The position numbers and the translations under genes are program-made. From positions 1 to 35,235 of the forward strand of contig CAIQYP010000147.1 of NCBI GenBank assembly GCA_903876045.1: a DNA stretch of 35,235 bases, in the 5' to 3' direction. The notes under the pieces are model-generated. The model did no database searches, was not told the DNA's origin, and saw nothing but the letters and a program-made list of their open reading frames with translations. The stretch is from an uncultured beta proteobacterium. GTDB lineage: Bacteria > Pseudomonadota > Gammaproteobacteria > Burkholderiales > Burkholderiaceae_C. Numbering within the stretch: position 1 is the stretch's first letter; each line of letters begins with the position of its first letter. Positions 19,921 to 29,823 of this stretch are shown piece by piece.

Positions 19921-21149
19921 GGTTTCGAGGTCCCTGCGGCCTGCGAACCTGCCGGCTTGCTGGCGTCCGCTGGCGCAGGATTGGACGCGCCAATTTTTGG
20001 TTCTCTGGCGCGCTCCACCAAGGGGCTGCCGGGCCGCACGTTTTGCTTACCGTCCATCACGACAACGTCGCCAGGCTGTATGCCGGTCACAGCGGCCTCA
20101 CCGGCCTCCGAATACACCACCTTGACGGGTTGGGGCCTGGCTTTGCCCGCTTCCAGCACATACACAATGGTGCCGCGCGGGCCTTGCACTATGGCGGCCT
20201 GCGGGATGGTGGTGGCGTTGGCCAAGGTGCTAACGGTTTGCGAGATTTCCACATAAGCGCCCGGCCACAGCTTGCCTTCCTTATTGGGGAACACGGCCTT
20301 GACCTGAATGGTGCCGGAACCGCTATTGACGCTGTTGTCAACAAATTGCAGTCGACCCTTGTAGCTACCCCCGCCATCGGCCAGTCTGGCCGTAACGGCA
20401 GCGCCGCCACCCTTAAGTGCAGCTAGTGCGTCGGGCAAATTGCGTTGCGGAATGCTGAAGGCCACTGCAATGGGGTCCAACTGGGTAATGGTGACCAGTG
20501 GCGTGGTGTTGGCTTGAACCAGACTACCGGTGGACACGCTGACGGCTCCTACACGGCCCGATATCGGAGCGGCAAGCCGGTCATACGATAGAGCCACATG
20601 CGCTGAATCGATGGCAGCTTGGTCCGCTACGGTGCTGGCGGTAGCCGACCTCACCAAGGACTGTGTCGTATCGACAGCTCCCTGGGAAATAAAGTTTTGT
20701 TCGAGAAGTTGTTTGGATCGTTCAAACTGGCGCTGGGTATCAGCCAGAGTGGCCTGATCTTTTACCAGCTGGGCACGTGCCTTGGCCAGATTGGCTTCAT
20801 CGGTGCGAGAGTCCAATGTAAACAGCAACTGGCCTGCCTTGACAAACTGGCCCTCAGAAAAATGCACTTTGGACACAGTGCTTGTGACTTGGGAACGCAG
20901 GTCCACACTGGTTAGCGCGCTGACGACGCCATTCCCTTGCAGGTTCATCGCAAAGTCCCGCTTTTGCGCCTTGACCGTGCTGACGGTGACAGGTTGCAAA
21001 GGTGCTGAGGCAGCAGCGGCAGGTGCGCTTGCAGTGGCAGCGGGTCCGGCTGAGGGTGCGCCTGCATCCGGCTTTGCGGAGCATCCCTCCAAGGCGATAA
21101 CTGATATTGAATAAATGGCTAGAAGGGCGCAACGGACAGCAGTTTTCAT
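19917..21149 (-). CDS. RND efflux periplasmic adaptor (membrane fusion lipoprotein)
   Basis: Lipobox ALEGC near N-terminus; VDLRSQVTSTVSKVHFSEGQFVKAGQLLFTLDSR...ISGRVGAVSVSTGSLV. Start set at 21149; ATGA overlap with permease. Confidence 0.92.
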   Translation of the reverse strand: MKTAVRCALLAIYSISVIALEGCSAKPDAGAPSAGPAATASAPAAAASAPLQPVTVSTVKAQKRDFAMNLQGNGVVSALTSVDLRSQVTSTVSKVHFSEGQFVKAGQLLFTLDSRTDEANLAKARAQLVKDQATLADTQRQFERSKQLLEQNFISQGAVDTTQSLVRSATASTVADQAAIDSAHVALSYDRLAAPISGRVGAVSVSTGSLVQANTTPLVTITQLDPIAVAFSIPQRNLPDALAALKGGGAAVTARLADGGGSYKGRLQFVDNSVNSGSGTIQVKAVFPNKEGKLWPGAYVEISQTVSTLANATTIPQAAIVQGPRGTIVYVLEAGKARPQPVKVVYSEAGEAAVTGIQPGDVVVMDGKQNVRPGSPLVERAREPKIGASNPAPADASKPAGSQAAGTSKP

Positions 21150-21222
21150 GGTGCTAAATGATAGGGCCGCATTCTTAAATGCGAATGACCCGCGTGAAAA
21201 GGAAGCAAATCTTTGGTAAAGA

Positions 21223-22314
21223 TTAGTTGGTGGCGCCCTGCGCCAGGGCCGCGTCGCGGCTAGCGGCAAGCGCTTGTGGATTGACTTCGTCCAAGGTGTT
21301 CCAACCTAGCAAGTGCTGTTGTGTCACATTGCACAAGGCCGTTATCCATTCGGGGTCGTCATTCAGGCAGGCAATGTAATGGAACTCTTTACCGCCCGCG
21401 TGCAAAAAGGCCTCACGCGCCTCCATATTGATTTCTTCCAATGTCTCAAGGCAGTCGCTGGTAAAGCCGGGGCACAGCACGTCAACACGTTTGACTCCCG
21501 CTTTGCCCATGGCAATCAGGGTCGGCTCCGTATAGGGTTCCAACCATTTGGCACGGCCGAGGCGCGATTGAAACGTGACTTGGTATTGCGCTTTGGTCAG
21601 ACCCAGCTTGTTGCTCAGCAGGCGCGCGGTTTTGAAACATTCGCAATGGTAGGGGTCGCCCAAATGCAAGGTTCGCTCGGGTACTCCGTGAAAGCTCATC
21701 ACCAGCTTGTCGGGTTTGCCATTCCTTTTCCAATATCTCTCGACGCTTGCGGCCAGTGCGGCGATGTAGTCGGGATGGTCGTGGTAGTGGTTAACAAAGC
21801 GCAGTTCGGGGATTGCGCGGCAGCCTTGTGCCCACTGATAAACCGCATCAAAAACGCTGGCCGTGGTGGTTGCCGAATATTGCGGGTAGGCGGTTACGAC
21901 CAGCACACGGGTAACGCCCTCGGCTTTCATTGCATCGAGTTGCGAGGCGATGGATGTGCTGCCATAGCGCATGGCCCAGCGAACTTTGACGTGGTGGTTG
22001 CGCTGACCCAGCCAACCTTGCAGCAACTTGGCCTGCTTTTCGGTCCAGATCTTCAGCGGCGAGCCCTCAGGCGTCCAGATGCTGGCGTATTTGGCTGCCG
22101 ACTTGGCCGGGCGAAAGCGCAGGATGATGCCGTGCAGGATGAGTAGCCAGAGCAGGCGTGGAATCTCCACTACCCGCTGGTCGCTCAAAAATTCGGCCAG
22201 ATAGCGGCGTACCGCTTTTGGGGTGGGTTCGTCGGGAGTGCCCAGGTTGCACAACAGTACAGCGGTGCGGGGAGTCTGGCCATGGGCGTAGGTGGGTTCG
22301 GGGGAAAAAGGCAT
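21223..22314 (-). CDS. hemH: Ferrochelatase
   Basis: [41 protein letters not shown]...[24 protein letters not shown]...[15 protein letters not shown]. Start at 22314 with GGGAGAA RBS. Confidence 0.95.
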   Translation of the reverse strand: MPFSPEPTYAHGQTPRTAVLLCNLGTPDEPTPKAVRRYLAEFLSDQRVVEIPRLLWLLILHGIILRFRPAKSAAKYASIWTPEGSPLKIWTEKQAKLLQGWLGQRNHHVKVRWAMRYGSTSIASQLDAMKAEGVTRVLVVTAYPQYSATTTASVFDAVYQWAQGCRAIPELRFVNHYHDHPDYIAALAASVERYWKRNGKPDKLVMSFHGVPERTLHLGDPYHCECFKTARLLSNKLGLTKAQYQVTFQSRLGRAKWLEPYTEPTLIAMGKAGVKRVDVLCPGFTSDCLETLEEINMEAREAFLHAGGKEFHYIACLNDDPEWITALCNVTQQHLLGWNTLDEVNPQALAASRDAALAQGATN

Positions 22315-23029
22315 GCGGTATTCTCCCGCACCTATGCTCGAAATTTCACGCATCCAGGCAATAACCCTGGACCTAGACGATACCTTGTGGCCAATTTGGC
22401 CCACGATTGCCGTAGCCGAGCTGCGTTTGCAGAATTGGTTGAGTGCGCAGGCACCTGCCACCGCAGTACTTTTTAGGAACCCCCAACTACGCCATGTCTT
22501 GCGCGAACAGGTTGCTGCGGCTTGGCCGCAACGCCACCACGATCTGAGTTTTATGCGCAGGGAGATGATTCGCCATGGTCTCCTGGCCTGTGGCGAAGAT
22601 CAGTCGTTGGCAGAGCCTGCATTTGCAGAATTTTTTGCGGCACGTCAGGAGGTCAAGTTGTTTGAAGACAGCCTGCCGGCGCTGGAAAGTCTCTCTGCAC
22701 GCTGGCCGGTGCTGGCTTTGTCCAATGGCAACGCGGACGTGAATCGCATCGGGATTGGCGCTTATTTTTGCGGCTCGGTCAGTGCGTGCGATGCGGGGGC
22801 GGCCAAGCCAGATGCACGAATTTTTTTGGCCGCGGCGGCCAAGCTGCAGGTTCCACCCGAAGCGATATTGCATGTTGGGGACGACGAAAGCATGGACGTT
22901 TTGGGCGCGCTGCAGGTTGGTATGCAAACCGCTTGGGTGAACCGCAGCGATAAGGTCTGGAGTTTCGATCAGCAGCCCGAGATCAGCGTCACTAGCATGG
23001 CAGAGCTCTGCGGCATGTTGTTTATTTAG
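22313..23029 (+). CDS. HAD-superfamily hydrolase
   Basis: [68 protein letters not shown]. Start is 22313 or 22334. Confidence 0.9.
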   Translation: MRYSPAPMLEISRIQAITLDLDDTLWPIWPTIAVAELRLQNWLSAQAPATAVLFRNPQLRHVLREQVAAAWPQRHHDLSFMRREMIRHGLLACGEDQSLAEPAFAEFFAARQEVKLFEDSLPALESLSARWPVLALSNGNADVNRIGIGAYFCGSVSACDAGAAKPDARIFLAAAAKLQVPPEAILHVGDDESMDVLGALQVGMQTAWVNRSDKVWSFDQQPEISVTSMAELCGMLFI

Positions 23030-23046
23030 CGTTCGGAAACGAACCG

Positions 23047-25509
23047 TCAATGCTGGGGGCTCAGGGTCAGCGTGCTTTGGGTGTGGGTGCTGATGTCGGC
23101 GGGATATAGGCGCTCGCGTACATAGCCGCCTTGGGCAAAACGCTCGGCCTGGTCGGAGTAGTAACTATCAAACAGCACTCCGCTCTGGCCTACGGGGTTG
23201 ATGCCAATTGATTTTCCTGGTGAGCCAAAGTCGATTACACGGCGCGTGGACGGGCCGTAGCTAACTGCCCAGGGGGCGGGCCCCACAGGGCCGGACAAGT
23301 TGTTGGGCGTTTCACGTCCGCCCGGCACGGAAAAGGGGCCTACATTGAAAACCCTGTCGAATGGTTTTTGTATGCCCAGTGGGTGAACATGTGTGAGGGT
23401 GTGGGTGTTTGCCCAAGTCCAGTCGAGCAGACTAGCCCCGTAAAGTTTGCGCATATGTTGCAGGGTATTGCTCCAAGCAATCCGCACCGTTTCATAGCGA
23501 TTTTCCTTTTGTGGCGTCTTGACATTGTCCCACCAGGGGGAGTAATTGCTGGCCGCAAGCAGAGGCAGGGCATGGTCTAGCATGGGTGAATCCAGTAGAT
23601 TGTTGAACTGCTGCGCCCCGAGCTCATCCTCAAATACGGCCTTGGCTAGTTCATAACTCAATTGGCTGAACAGGCTGGCCGCCACGCTGTTGGACTCGTA
23701 GCAGCCATCCCACTTTTGCAGCGGTTCTAAAAAAGCGCGGTCGACCGGGTCGGTAGTCAGTTGTTCCATCATCGGCATCAGCCCGGCAAGCACACGTTTT
23801 GGGTAGTCGTTGCAAGTATTGAGTTGCAGCTTGGCGGCGGCGTCCATATCCCATCGGGTCTTGTTGTTCTGCAGCGCATCGTCCAGGCGCTTGGCCCGGT
23901 CAGGTAGCAAGTAGTAACCCGGCACGGGTACCACGCTGCCGGGTTGTTGGTTGGCCGAGACGATGTAGCCGCGTTGCGGGTTCTCTTCCTGCGGGTTGAA
24001 GCTAAAGTTGTAGTAGCCCGGTTTTTCCGCTTCGCCTTTGCTGGCGTCCAGAATAAAGAGCGGGTTGACACCTTGGGGACGCTGGGGCAGCTTTGCTGCC
24101 GCCCACCAGGCTATATCTCCCTTGGCGTTGGCCCAAAGGATATTGAGGCCGGGTGCATGGATCTGCTCCGCGGCGGCGCGGGCTTTCTCACGCGTGTCAG
24201 CGCGGTTCAGCGCGTACAAAGCTTCGAGAATCGGATTTTCGGTCTCCAGAAAGGCCCACCACATGGCAATCGGGGTGGTGCCATAGTCTTCCTTGAAGGC
24301 GTCGGTGATGATGGGCCCGTGCGGGCCACGACGCAGCGTGAGCACCGTATCTGGTGCGCCCTTTACCTTGATATTTTCGGTGTGCTGTTGCATTTCAACC
24401 CACTGACCGGCCTGCCAAACCTGGTTGGAATTGGCGGGATTGACCTTTTCCGCGATGAGGTCGATGTCATCGTTCTCGAACATGGTGATGCTCCAGCCAA
24501 ACTGAGCGTTGTGGCCCAGCAAAGCGAGCGGATTAAGTGCCTGGTAGTGGCCGTACAAGTCAAAGTCTGGCGTTGTCAGGTGCGCCTCATACCAAATGGC
24601 GGGGACCGAGAAGCCAATATGGGGGTCACCCGCCAGCAGGGGTTTTCCACTTTGCGTGCGCTTGCCCGAGATAACCCAGGCGTTGCTGCCCTGGAATTCA
24701 CCAATTCCAGCCGTATGCAACACATCGCGGCTGACTCGTGCAAGGTGGTTCAGTCCACTCCAGTCATTTTCCGATAGAGCCAGGGCCTGTTGCTGTGGAA
24801 CCTTGTAAGCATCATTTTTCGGTTTCGTTTGCGCACTGGCTAGCGCGCCGTTCAGGCTTTGCAGGCCACCTTCCGGGTGACCCTCCACCTCAAACACGTC
24901 CAGATAACTGGGCCCCAGTTTGTCGCGGATATAGGTCATCAGCGGCTCGGTTTTGAAGGCGGCAGCAAAGCTATATGCCATGTAACCACTGACCGCGGCC
25001 GCATCTTCGGGTGTAAACGGGCGCTTGGAAATCCCAAGCAAGTCAAACTCCAGGGGAGCAGGGTGCCTGGACTGAAACTGGTTGACCCCGTCCAGATAGG
25101 CCATTAAGGCCTGGCTTGCAGCGCTGTTGGGGTCCATCCGGGCGATCATCACTTTGGCATGTTCGCGCAGGCCCAAAGTGCGAAATAGCCGGTCGGCGTC
25201 TAGCATGTTGGGCCCCAACACTTCAGCCAGTTCGCCATTGGCCAGGCGTCGCACCATCTCCATCTGGAAAAGGCGATCCTGCGCATGCACATAACCCAAC
25301 GCTCGGTACAGGTCGGCTTCGTTTGCCGCGCGAATGTGAGGCACTCCGCGGTCGTCATATTGCACTGTGACCGCTGCCTTCAAGTGATCCAGGCTGACGT
25401 TACCTTTGCGCACCGGCAGCTTGGTATGGATATACCAGCCGCCGCCCAATCCACCCACGATGAGGAGCAAAGCCGCAACAGCTGCTATCGCGATGGCTAT
25501 TTTCTTCAT
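23047..25509 (-). CDS. Penicillin acylase family Ntn hydrolase precursor
   Basis: YDDRGVPHIRAANEADLYRALGYVHAQDRLFQMEMVRRLANGELAEVLG; FQGSNAWVISGKRTQSGKPLLAGDPHIG with catalytic Ser of the beta chain; N-terminal membrane/signal segment. Confidence 0.92.
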   Translation of the reverse strand: MKKIAIAIAAVAALLLIVGGLGGGWYIHTKLPVRKGNVSLDHLKAAVTVQYDDRGVPHIRAANEADLYRALGYVHAQDRLFQMEMVRRLANGELAEVLGPNMLDADRLFRTLGLREHAKVMIARMDPNSAASQALMAYLDGVNQFQSRHPAPLEFDLLGISKRPFTPEDAAAVSGYMAYSFAAAFKTEPLMTYIRDKLGPSYLDVFEVEGHPEGGLQSLNGALASAQTKPKNDAYKVPQQQALALSENDWSGLNHLARVSRDVLHTAGIGEFQGSNAWVISGKRTQSGKPLLAGDPHIGFSVPAIWYEAHLTTPDFDLYGHYQALNPLALLGHNAQFGWSITMFENDDIDLIAEKVNPANSNQVWQAGQWVEMQQHTENIKVKGAPDTVLTLRRGPHGPIITDAFKEDYGTTPIAMWWAFLETENPILEALYALNRADTREKARAAAEQIHAPGLNILWANAKGDIAWWAAAKLPQRPQGVNPLFILDASKGEAEKPGYYNFSFNPQEENPQRGYIVSANQQPGSVVPVPGYYLLPDRAKRLDDALQNNKTRWDMDAAAKLQLNTCNDYPKRVLAGLMPMMEQLTTDPVDRAFLEPLQKWDGCYESNSVAASLFSQLSYELAKAVFEDELGAQQFNNLLDSPMLDHALPLLAASNYSPWWDNVKTPQKENRYETVRIAWSNTLQHMRKLYGASLLDWTWANTHTLTHVHPLGIQKPFDRVFNVGPFSVPGGRETPNNLSGPVGPAPWAVSYGPSTRRVIDFGSPGKSIGINPVGQSGVLFDSYYSDQAERFAQGGYVRERLYPADISTHTQSTLTLSPQH

Positions 25510-25540
25510 GCATTACTTCCGGTTGGCTTGCCAGCTAAGT

Positions 25541-26860
25541 CTAGCGCGTGTTGGCGTGGATCTGGCTGTTTCGCCCCGCCGCAAGGCCGCTCCGTAAGGC
25601 CCCTTCCAGCGTGGCGGGGTAAGGCCCTTGCACATAGTCGCCACAGGCCAGCAAGCCGGGTGCGATCTGTTGAGCGGGACGGACCAAACCAGGCGTGCAG
25701 GCGAAAGTCGCGCGCTTTTCAACCACGGTTTGCAACGCCACCAAATCCCGGACCGGTTGCAGCACGGCCAATTGGGAGCGCGCTTGCTGCAGCACTTTGG
25801 TCTGAAGCGCTGCCCGTTCGTCGCTGCTGGCGCTGACTACAAAGGCCAGTAAGCCCGTCGGGCCACCCAGTTGGCCACGGTCAAACACAAACTGGGCTGG
25901 GCAGGCCGTGCTGCTGCGCAAAGCCAGCATGGGCTGGGGCAGACGCGCGCTACCCGCCTGCACATACACCGTGGCAATGCTTTCATAGCGCAGGCTTGCG
26001 GCCAGAGTCGCCCAGTTGCGCATGGCTTGGGCAGTTGTGCTTTGATCCGTGGGCTTGGCCAAAACCTGGCTGGCTACAGATGAAGATGTGGCCCAGATTA
26101 CAGAGTCGAAAGCCTCTCCATTTATCCGCCAACTGCCCTGACGCTCCAGGTCTTCTATTCGTTGCCCCAGTTTCAATGTTGCACCTTGCTTGCTAAGCCA
26201 CTCTGCGGCTGCATCCGGAAAAAGGCAGGACAAATCCGTGCGCGGCAGCAGCAAATTGGAACTGCCTTTGCCACCCAATAACGAGTCTTTGAGTACGCGC
26301 AAAAAGACCTGACCACTGGCTCGTTCAGCCGGCGTGTTGAGCGCTGAGACACACAGCGGCTCAATCAATGTTTGCAGCACGGTATGTGAAAGTCCCCGGC
26401 ATAGGTCAGCAACCGACTGGTTGGGCGCGCATTGAAAACCCGAGAGTTGCCAGCGACTGGTCGTCCGGAGCAGGGACCACTTATCGGCCAGGCTCCAGCC
26501 CCCGGCGGTAAATATGCCGGCGACTACGTCAAGCGGCATGGGCCAGTCGTGTAGCCGAATACCTTCACCATCAGGAAACAGCAAGGTGAGCGGCAAGCGC
26601 AGCAGGGCAGCATCGGGGTCCACACCCACGGTGCGCATTAGTGCCAGAGTGTCTGAATAGGCACCAATCAGGATGTGTTGGCCATTGTCTAAAGTTGCCT
26701 CAGTGCCATCGGGCATGCGGCATGGCAGCGCTCGTGCGCGGCCACCCCAATGGCGCGCGGCTTCAAAAACGGTGACTTGATGACCTTCCTGCGTGGCCCC
26801 AATGGCCGCTGCCAGCCCAGCCCAGCCGCCGCCGATGACCGCGACCTGTGCTGGGTTCAC
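25541..26860 (-). CDS. hpnE: Hydroxysqualene dehydroxylase
   Basis: VAVIGGGWAGLAAAIGATQEGHQVTVFEAARHWGGRARALP...LDNGQHILIGAYSDTLALMRTVG; GTGA overlap with hpnD. Confidence 0.92.
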   Translation of the reverse strand: MNPAQVAVIGGGWAGLAAAIGATQEGHQVTVFEAARHWGGRARALPCRMPDGTEATLDNGQHILIGAYSDTLALMRTVGVDPDAALLRLPLTLLFPDGEGIRLHDWPMPLDVVAGIFTAGGWSLADKWSLLRTTSRWQLSGFQCAPNQSVADLCRGLSHTVLQTLIEPLCVSALNTPAERASGQVFLRVLKDSLLGGKGSSNLLLPRTDLSCLFPDAAAEWLSKQGATLKLGQRIEDLERQGSWRINGEAFDSVIWATSSSVASQVLAKPTDQSTTAQAMRNWATLAASLRYESIATVYVQAGSARLPQPMLALRSSTACPAQFVFDRGQLGGPTGLLAFVVSASSDERAALQTKVLQQARSQLAVLQPVRDLVALQTVVEKRATFACTPGLVRPAQQIAPGLLACGDYVQGPYPATLEGALRSGLAAGRNSQIHANTR

Positions 26861-27696
26861 ATGCGTCCCAGGGCTTGCACTTTCCAGGCCAGCCAGAGCT
26901 TGCGTGCAGGGGTGAGCTTGATGCGCTGATGCAAAACCTGAAAGTTTTCGGCCTCAATTTCGCGCAGCAAGGTCCTGTAAATGCTGGCCATCATCAGGCC
27001 CGGCTTTTGTGAGCGTCGGTCGGCCGCCGGCAGAAGCGCCAGTGCTTGGTCATACAAACTGTGGGCACGCTGCGCCTGAAACTGCATCAGCGCGGTGAAT
27101 CGATCCGAATAGCCACGTTTCAGGATCTCATGTGCTTTCACGTCAAAGCGCTTGAGTTCATCAATCGGCAGGTAAATGCGTTCGCGCAGTGCGTCTTCGC
27201 CCACGTCGCGAATGATGTTGGTAAGTTGCAGAGCCTGCCCCAGGGTGTGGGCATAGGCCGTGGTGGCAGGGTCGGTCTGGCCAAAAATGCGGGCGGCAAC
27301 CTCTCCGACTACGCCGGCCACTAGGTGGCAGTAACGCTGCAAATTGGTGTAATCCAAATAGCGAGTCTGTTGCAGGTCCATTTGGCAGCCTTCAATAACG
27401 CCATGCAGGTGGCGCGCCTCGATTCCGTAGTTGGCCGCGCGGGGCATCAGCGCCTTCATCACCGGGTGGCTGGGTTGGCCGCCAAAGGCCTGCGCTACCT
27501 CACCATTCCACCAGGCCAATTTGGTTGCGGCCACACCGGGGTCGGTCATCTCGTCCACCACGTCGTCCACTTCGCGGCAAAAAGCATAGAAGGCGGTGAT
27601 GGCGGCGCGCCGTGGCGCGGGTAGGAACAGGAATGCGTAATAAAAGCTGCTGCCTGAGGCCACGGCCTTTTGCTGGACATATTGTTCAGGGGTCAT
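26857..27696 (-). CDS. hpnD: Presqualene diphosphate synthase
   Basis: SSFYYAFLFLPAPRRAAITAFYAFCREVDDVVDE...LGQALQLTNIIRDVGEDALRERIYLP. Confidence 0.92.
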   Translation of the reverse strand: MTPEQYVQQKAVASGSSFYYAFLFLPAPRRAAITAFYAFCREVDDVVDEMTDPGVAATKLAWWNGEVAQAFGGQPSHPVMKALMPRAANYGIEARHLHGVIEGCQMDLQQTRYLDYTNLQRYCHLVAGVVGEVAARIFGQTDPATTAYAHTLGQALQLTNIIRDVGEDALRERIYLPIDELKRFDVKAHEILKRGYSDRFTALMQFQAQRAHSLYDQALALLPAADRRSQKPGLMMASIYRTLLREIEAENFQVLHQRIKLTPARKLWLAWKVQALGRM

Positions 27697-27706
27697 ATGC
27701 CTATTG

Positions 27707-28573
27707 TCACATCCATAGTGCGCGCCAACCCATCACGACAAAGTCCCATGCGCGCAGTGTGGGGCGTTGTCGCAGGGTGGCGAATTGCAGCGCTTCGATC
27801 TTGTCCAGGATGCGCAACCCGCCTTGCACTACCAAACGCAGTTCCCAACCGGCGCGTCCGGGTACGCGGTGTACCAGTGGGGCGCCAAAATCCATGGTGC
27901 TGCGGGCCTCTTGCACACAAGCTTTGAGCATCGCGGTAATTGCCGGGGTTTGGCGCAGGGCCAGCAGGTCGGCTTCATCCACTTGGTGCCGGCCCTTGGT
28001 TTCAGCGGTGAAGTAATGTCGTCCGCGTGGAATGTCCACGCTGGGGTCCTGCCAGAAGTTGATGCGTTGCAGGGCCGTGCAAATGGCATCGCTTTGCAGG
28101 AGGGCATCGTTGTCAGATACGCCATACAGATGCAGCAGCAAACGGCCCACTGGATTGGCGGAACGGCGGCAGTAGTCGCGCAGTTCGGCTTCATCTGTGT
28201 AGCCTGCGTGGTCGCGCGTCTTGGCAATGTCCTGGGCAAAGGCGTCTAGCAGGTCGTGCAGCAATTGAACCGGCAACCGCTGCGTGTGGATTGCGGTGCC
28301 CAGTGCAGCGAAGACCGCCGCCCAGCGCGGGTCCGGCGTTTCGACACCGACCGTTGCGTGCGTTGACACCAAAACCAGTTGCTGACGATACGCCGTCAGT
28401 GCTTCCAGTCGCTCCTGCGCCGACTCGCTTCCCTCGTCGGCAATATCGTCCGCAGTCCGGGCGAAGTGGTAAATCGCAGCAATGGGAGCGCGCAAGTGCG
28501 CGGGGCAGAGCACAGACGCCACCGGAAAGTTTTCGTAATGCTCTATGGATGCGGCTTTAGCTGGGCTTGTCAT
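27707..28573 (-). CDS. hpnC: Squalene/hydroxysqualene synthase HpnC
   Basis: ENFPVASVLCPAHLRAPIAAIYHFARTADDIADEGS...DAICTALQRINFWQDPSVDIPRGRHYF; upstream of and in line with hpnD. Confidence 0.92.
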   Translation of the reverse strand: MTSPAKAASIEHYENFPVASVLCPAHLRAPIAAIYHFARTADDIADEGSESAQERLEALTAYRQQLVLVSTHATVGVETPDPRWAAVFAALGTAIHTQRLPVQLLHDLLDAFAQDIAKTRDHAGYTDEAELRDYCRRSANPVGRLLLHLYGVSDNDALLQSDAICTALQRINFWQDPSVDIPRGRHYFTAETKGRHQVDEADLLALRQTPAITAMLKACVQEARSTMDFGAPLVHRVPGRAGWELRLVVQGGLRILDKIEALQFATLRQRPTLRAWDFVVMGWRALWM

Positions 28574-28594
28574 AGGGGGATTTTGCCCTGTCGC

Positions 28595-28643
28595 TTGACA
28601 TGTTTTTTCTCTTACAATAAATTAATAACCAATCGGTCATTAA
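28595..28643 (+). promoter_or_regulatory. Predicted promoter and TetR-like operator for the second RND operon
   Basis: TTGACA (28595-28600), 17-nt spacer, TAAATT; imperfect palindrome TTAATAACC-AATC-GGTCATTAA (28622-28643). Confidence 0.55.
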
Positions 28644-28691
28644 AAACACTGGCCCGATTCCACTCCAAATTTCATATTTCAGGTCCTACCC

Positions 28692-29816
28692 ATGGTTCGA
28701 AAGCATTTTTCTTCGTGTATTTCGCTGTTGCTTGCCTTAAGCGTGCTGTCTGGCTGCTCCAAGCCGACACCGGCCGAAGAGCCGGTGCGTGCTGTCAAGG
28801 TTATGACCGTGGGGGCGGACGCGCAACACAGCAGCGTCGAGTATTCGGGTGAAGTGCGCGCCCGTGTGGAGTCGCGTCTGGGATTTCGGGTGGCAGGCAA
28901 GATCATCCGGCGCCAAGTGGAACTCGGCCAAAAAGTTCGCGCTGGTGAGGTTTTAGCGCAACTTGATCCGCAGGATTACAAGCTGAACGTAGACGCGGCG
29001 CGCGCGCAAGTTGCCGCTGCAGCGACCAATCGTGATCTGGCTGCCGCAGACTTCCGTCGTTTTAAAGACCTGCGCGAACAGAACTTCATCAGCAGCGCCG
29101 AACTGGAACGGCGCGAGACCACTTTGAAAGCGGCACAAGCTCAGTTTGACCAGGCACAAGCCCAATTGAACGGGCAGGGCAACCAGGTTGGTTACACCAC
29201 CCTTGTTGCCGATGTCTCGGGAGTCGTGACTGTTGTGGATGCCGAAGTGGGGCAGGTGGTTGCTGCCGGTACCCCGATCGTGCGAATTGCCCAGGACGGC
29301 CCGCGTGATGTGGTCTTCTCGGTGCCCGAGGACAAGGTGCAGGCCGTTCGCGTGGGCACTGCAGCGCAGGTGTCGCTCTGGGCTAGCCAGCAGACTTTGC
29401 TCGGCAAGGTGCGCGAGGTGGCGGCCAGCGCCGACCCGGTTACCCGCACCTATAGCGTCAAGCTCACCATGGATGGCAAAGAGGTGCTTCCCTTGGGGGC
29501 CACGGTGACAGTGACCGCGGCGGCATTTGCCCACGGTGACAAACCGGTTATCAAGCTTCCCACCAGTGCGCTGCTGCGAGATGGCAATAGCAGTGCGGTA
29601 TGGCTGCTGGACAAGGCCAGCATGACGGTGCAGCTAAAACCGATCGGAATCGCCACGGCAGACGGTAATGACGTCGTTATCAGCAGTGGGCTGGAGCCTG
29701 GCATGCTGGTGCTGGTGGCCGGCGTGCACGTGTTGCAACCTGGACAAAAAGTGACCTTGTACCAGGCGGCCCGGGCTGAGGCCGCAGTGACACCGGCATC
29801 CGCTGCGGCGAAGTGA
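28692..29816 (+). CDS. RND efflux periplasmic adaptor (lipoprotein)
   Basis: Lipobox LSGC; VEYSGEVRARVESRLGFRVAGKIIRRQVELGQKVRAGEVLAQLDPQDY. Confidence 0.93.
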   Translation: MVRKHFSSCISLLLALSVLSGCSKPTPAEEPVRAVKVMTVGADAQHSSVEYSGEVRARVESRLGFRVAGKIIRRQVELGQKVRAGEVLAQLDPQDYKLNVDAARAQVAAAATNRDLAAADFRRFKDLREQNFISSAELERRETTLKAAQAQFDQAQAQLNGQGNQVGYTTLVADVSGVVTVVDAEVGQVVAAGTPIVRIAQDGPRDVVFSVPEDKVQAVRVGTAAQVSLWASQQTLLGKVREVAASADPVTRTYSVKLTMDGKEVLPLGATVTVTAAAFAHGDKPVIKLPTSALLRDGNSSAVWLLDKASMTVQLKPIGIATADGNDVVISSGLEPGMLVLVAGVHVLQPGQKVTLYQAARAEAAVTPASAAAK

Positions 29817-29823
29817 GTTGCAT

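Noticed and set aside
21208-21224. AATCTTT-GGT-AAAGATT hairpin at the end of hemH as a terminator
   Set aside because: Stem is AT-rich and weak, and no clear U-tract follows on the minus strand.
21313-22146. 277-aa plus-strand ORF antisense to hemH, and the similar ORF at 23944..24777 antisense to the acylase
   Set aside because: Both lie wholly inside clearly identified genes on the opposite strand and show no recognisable motifs.
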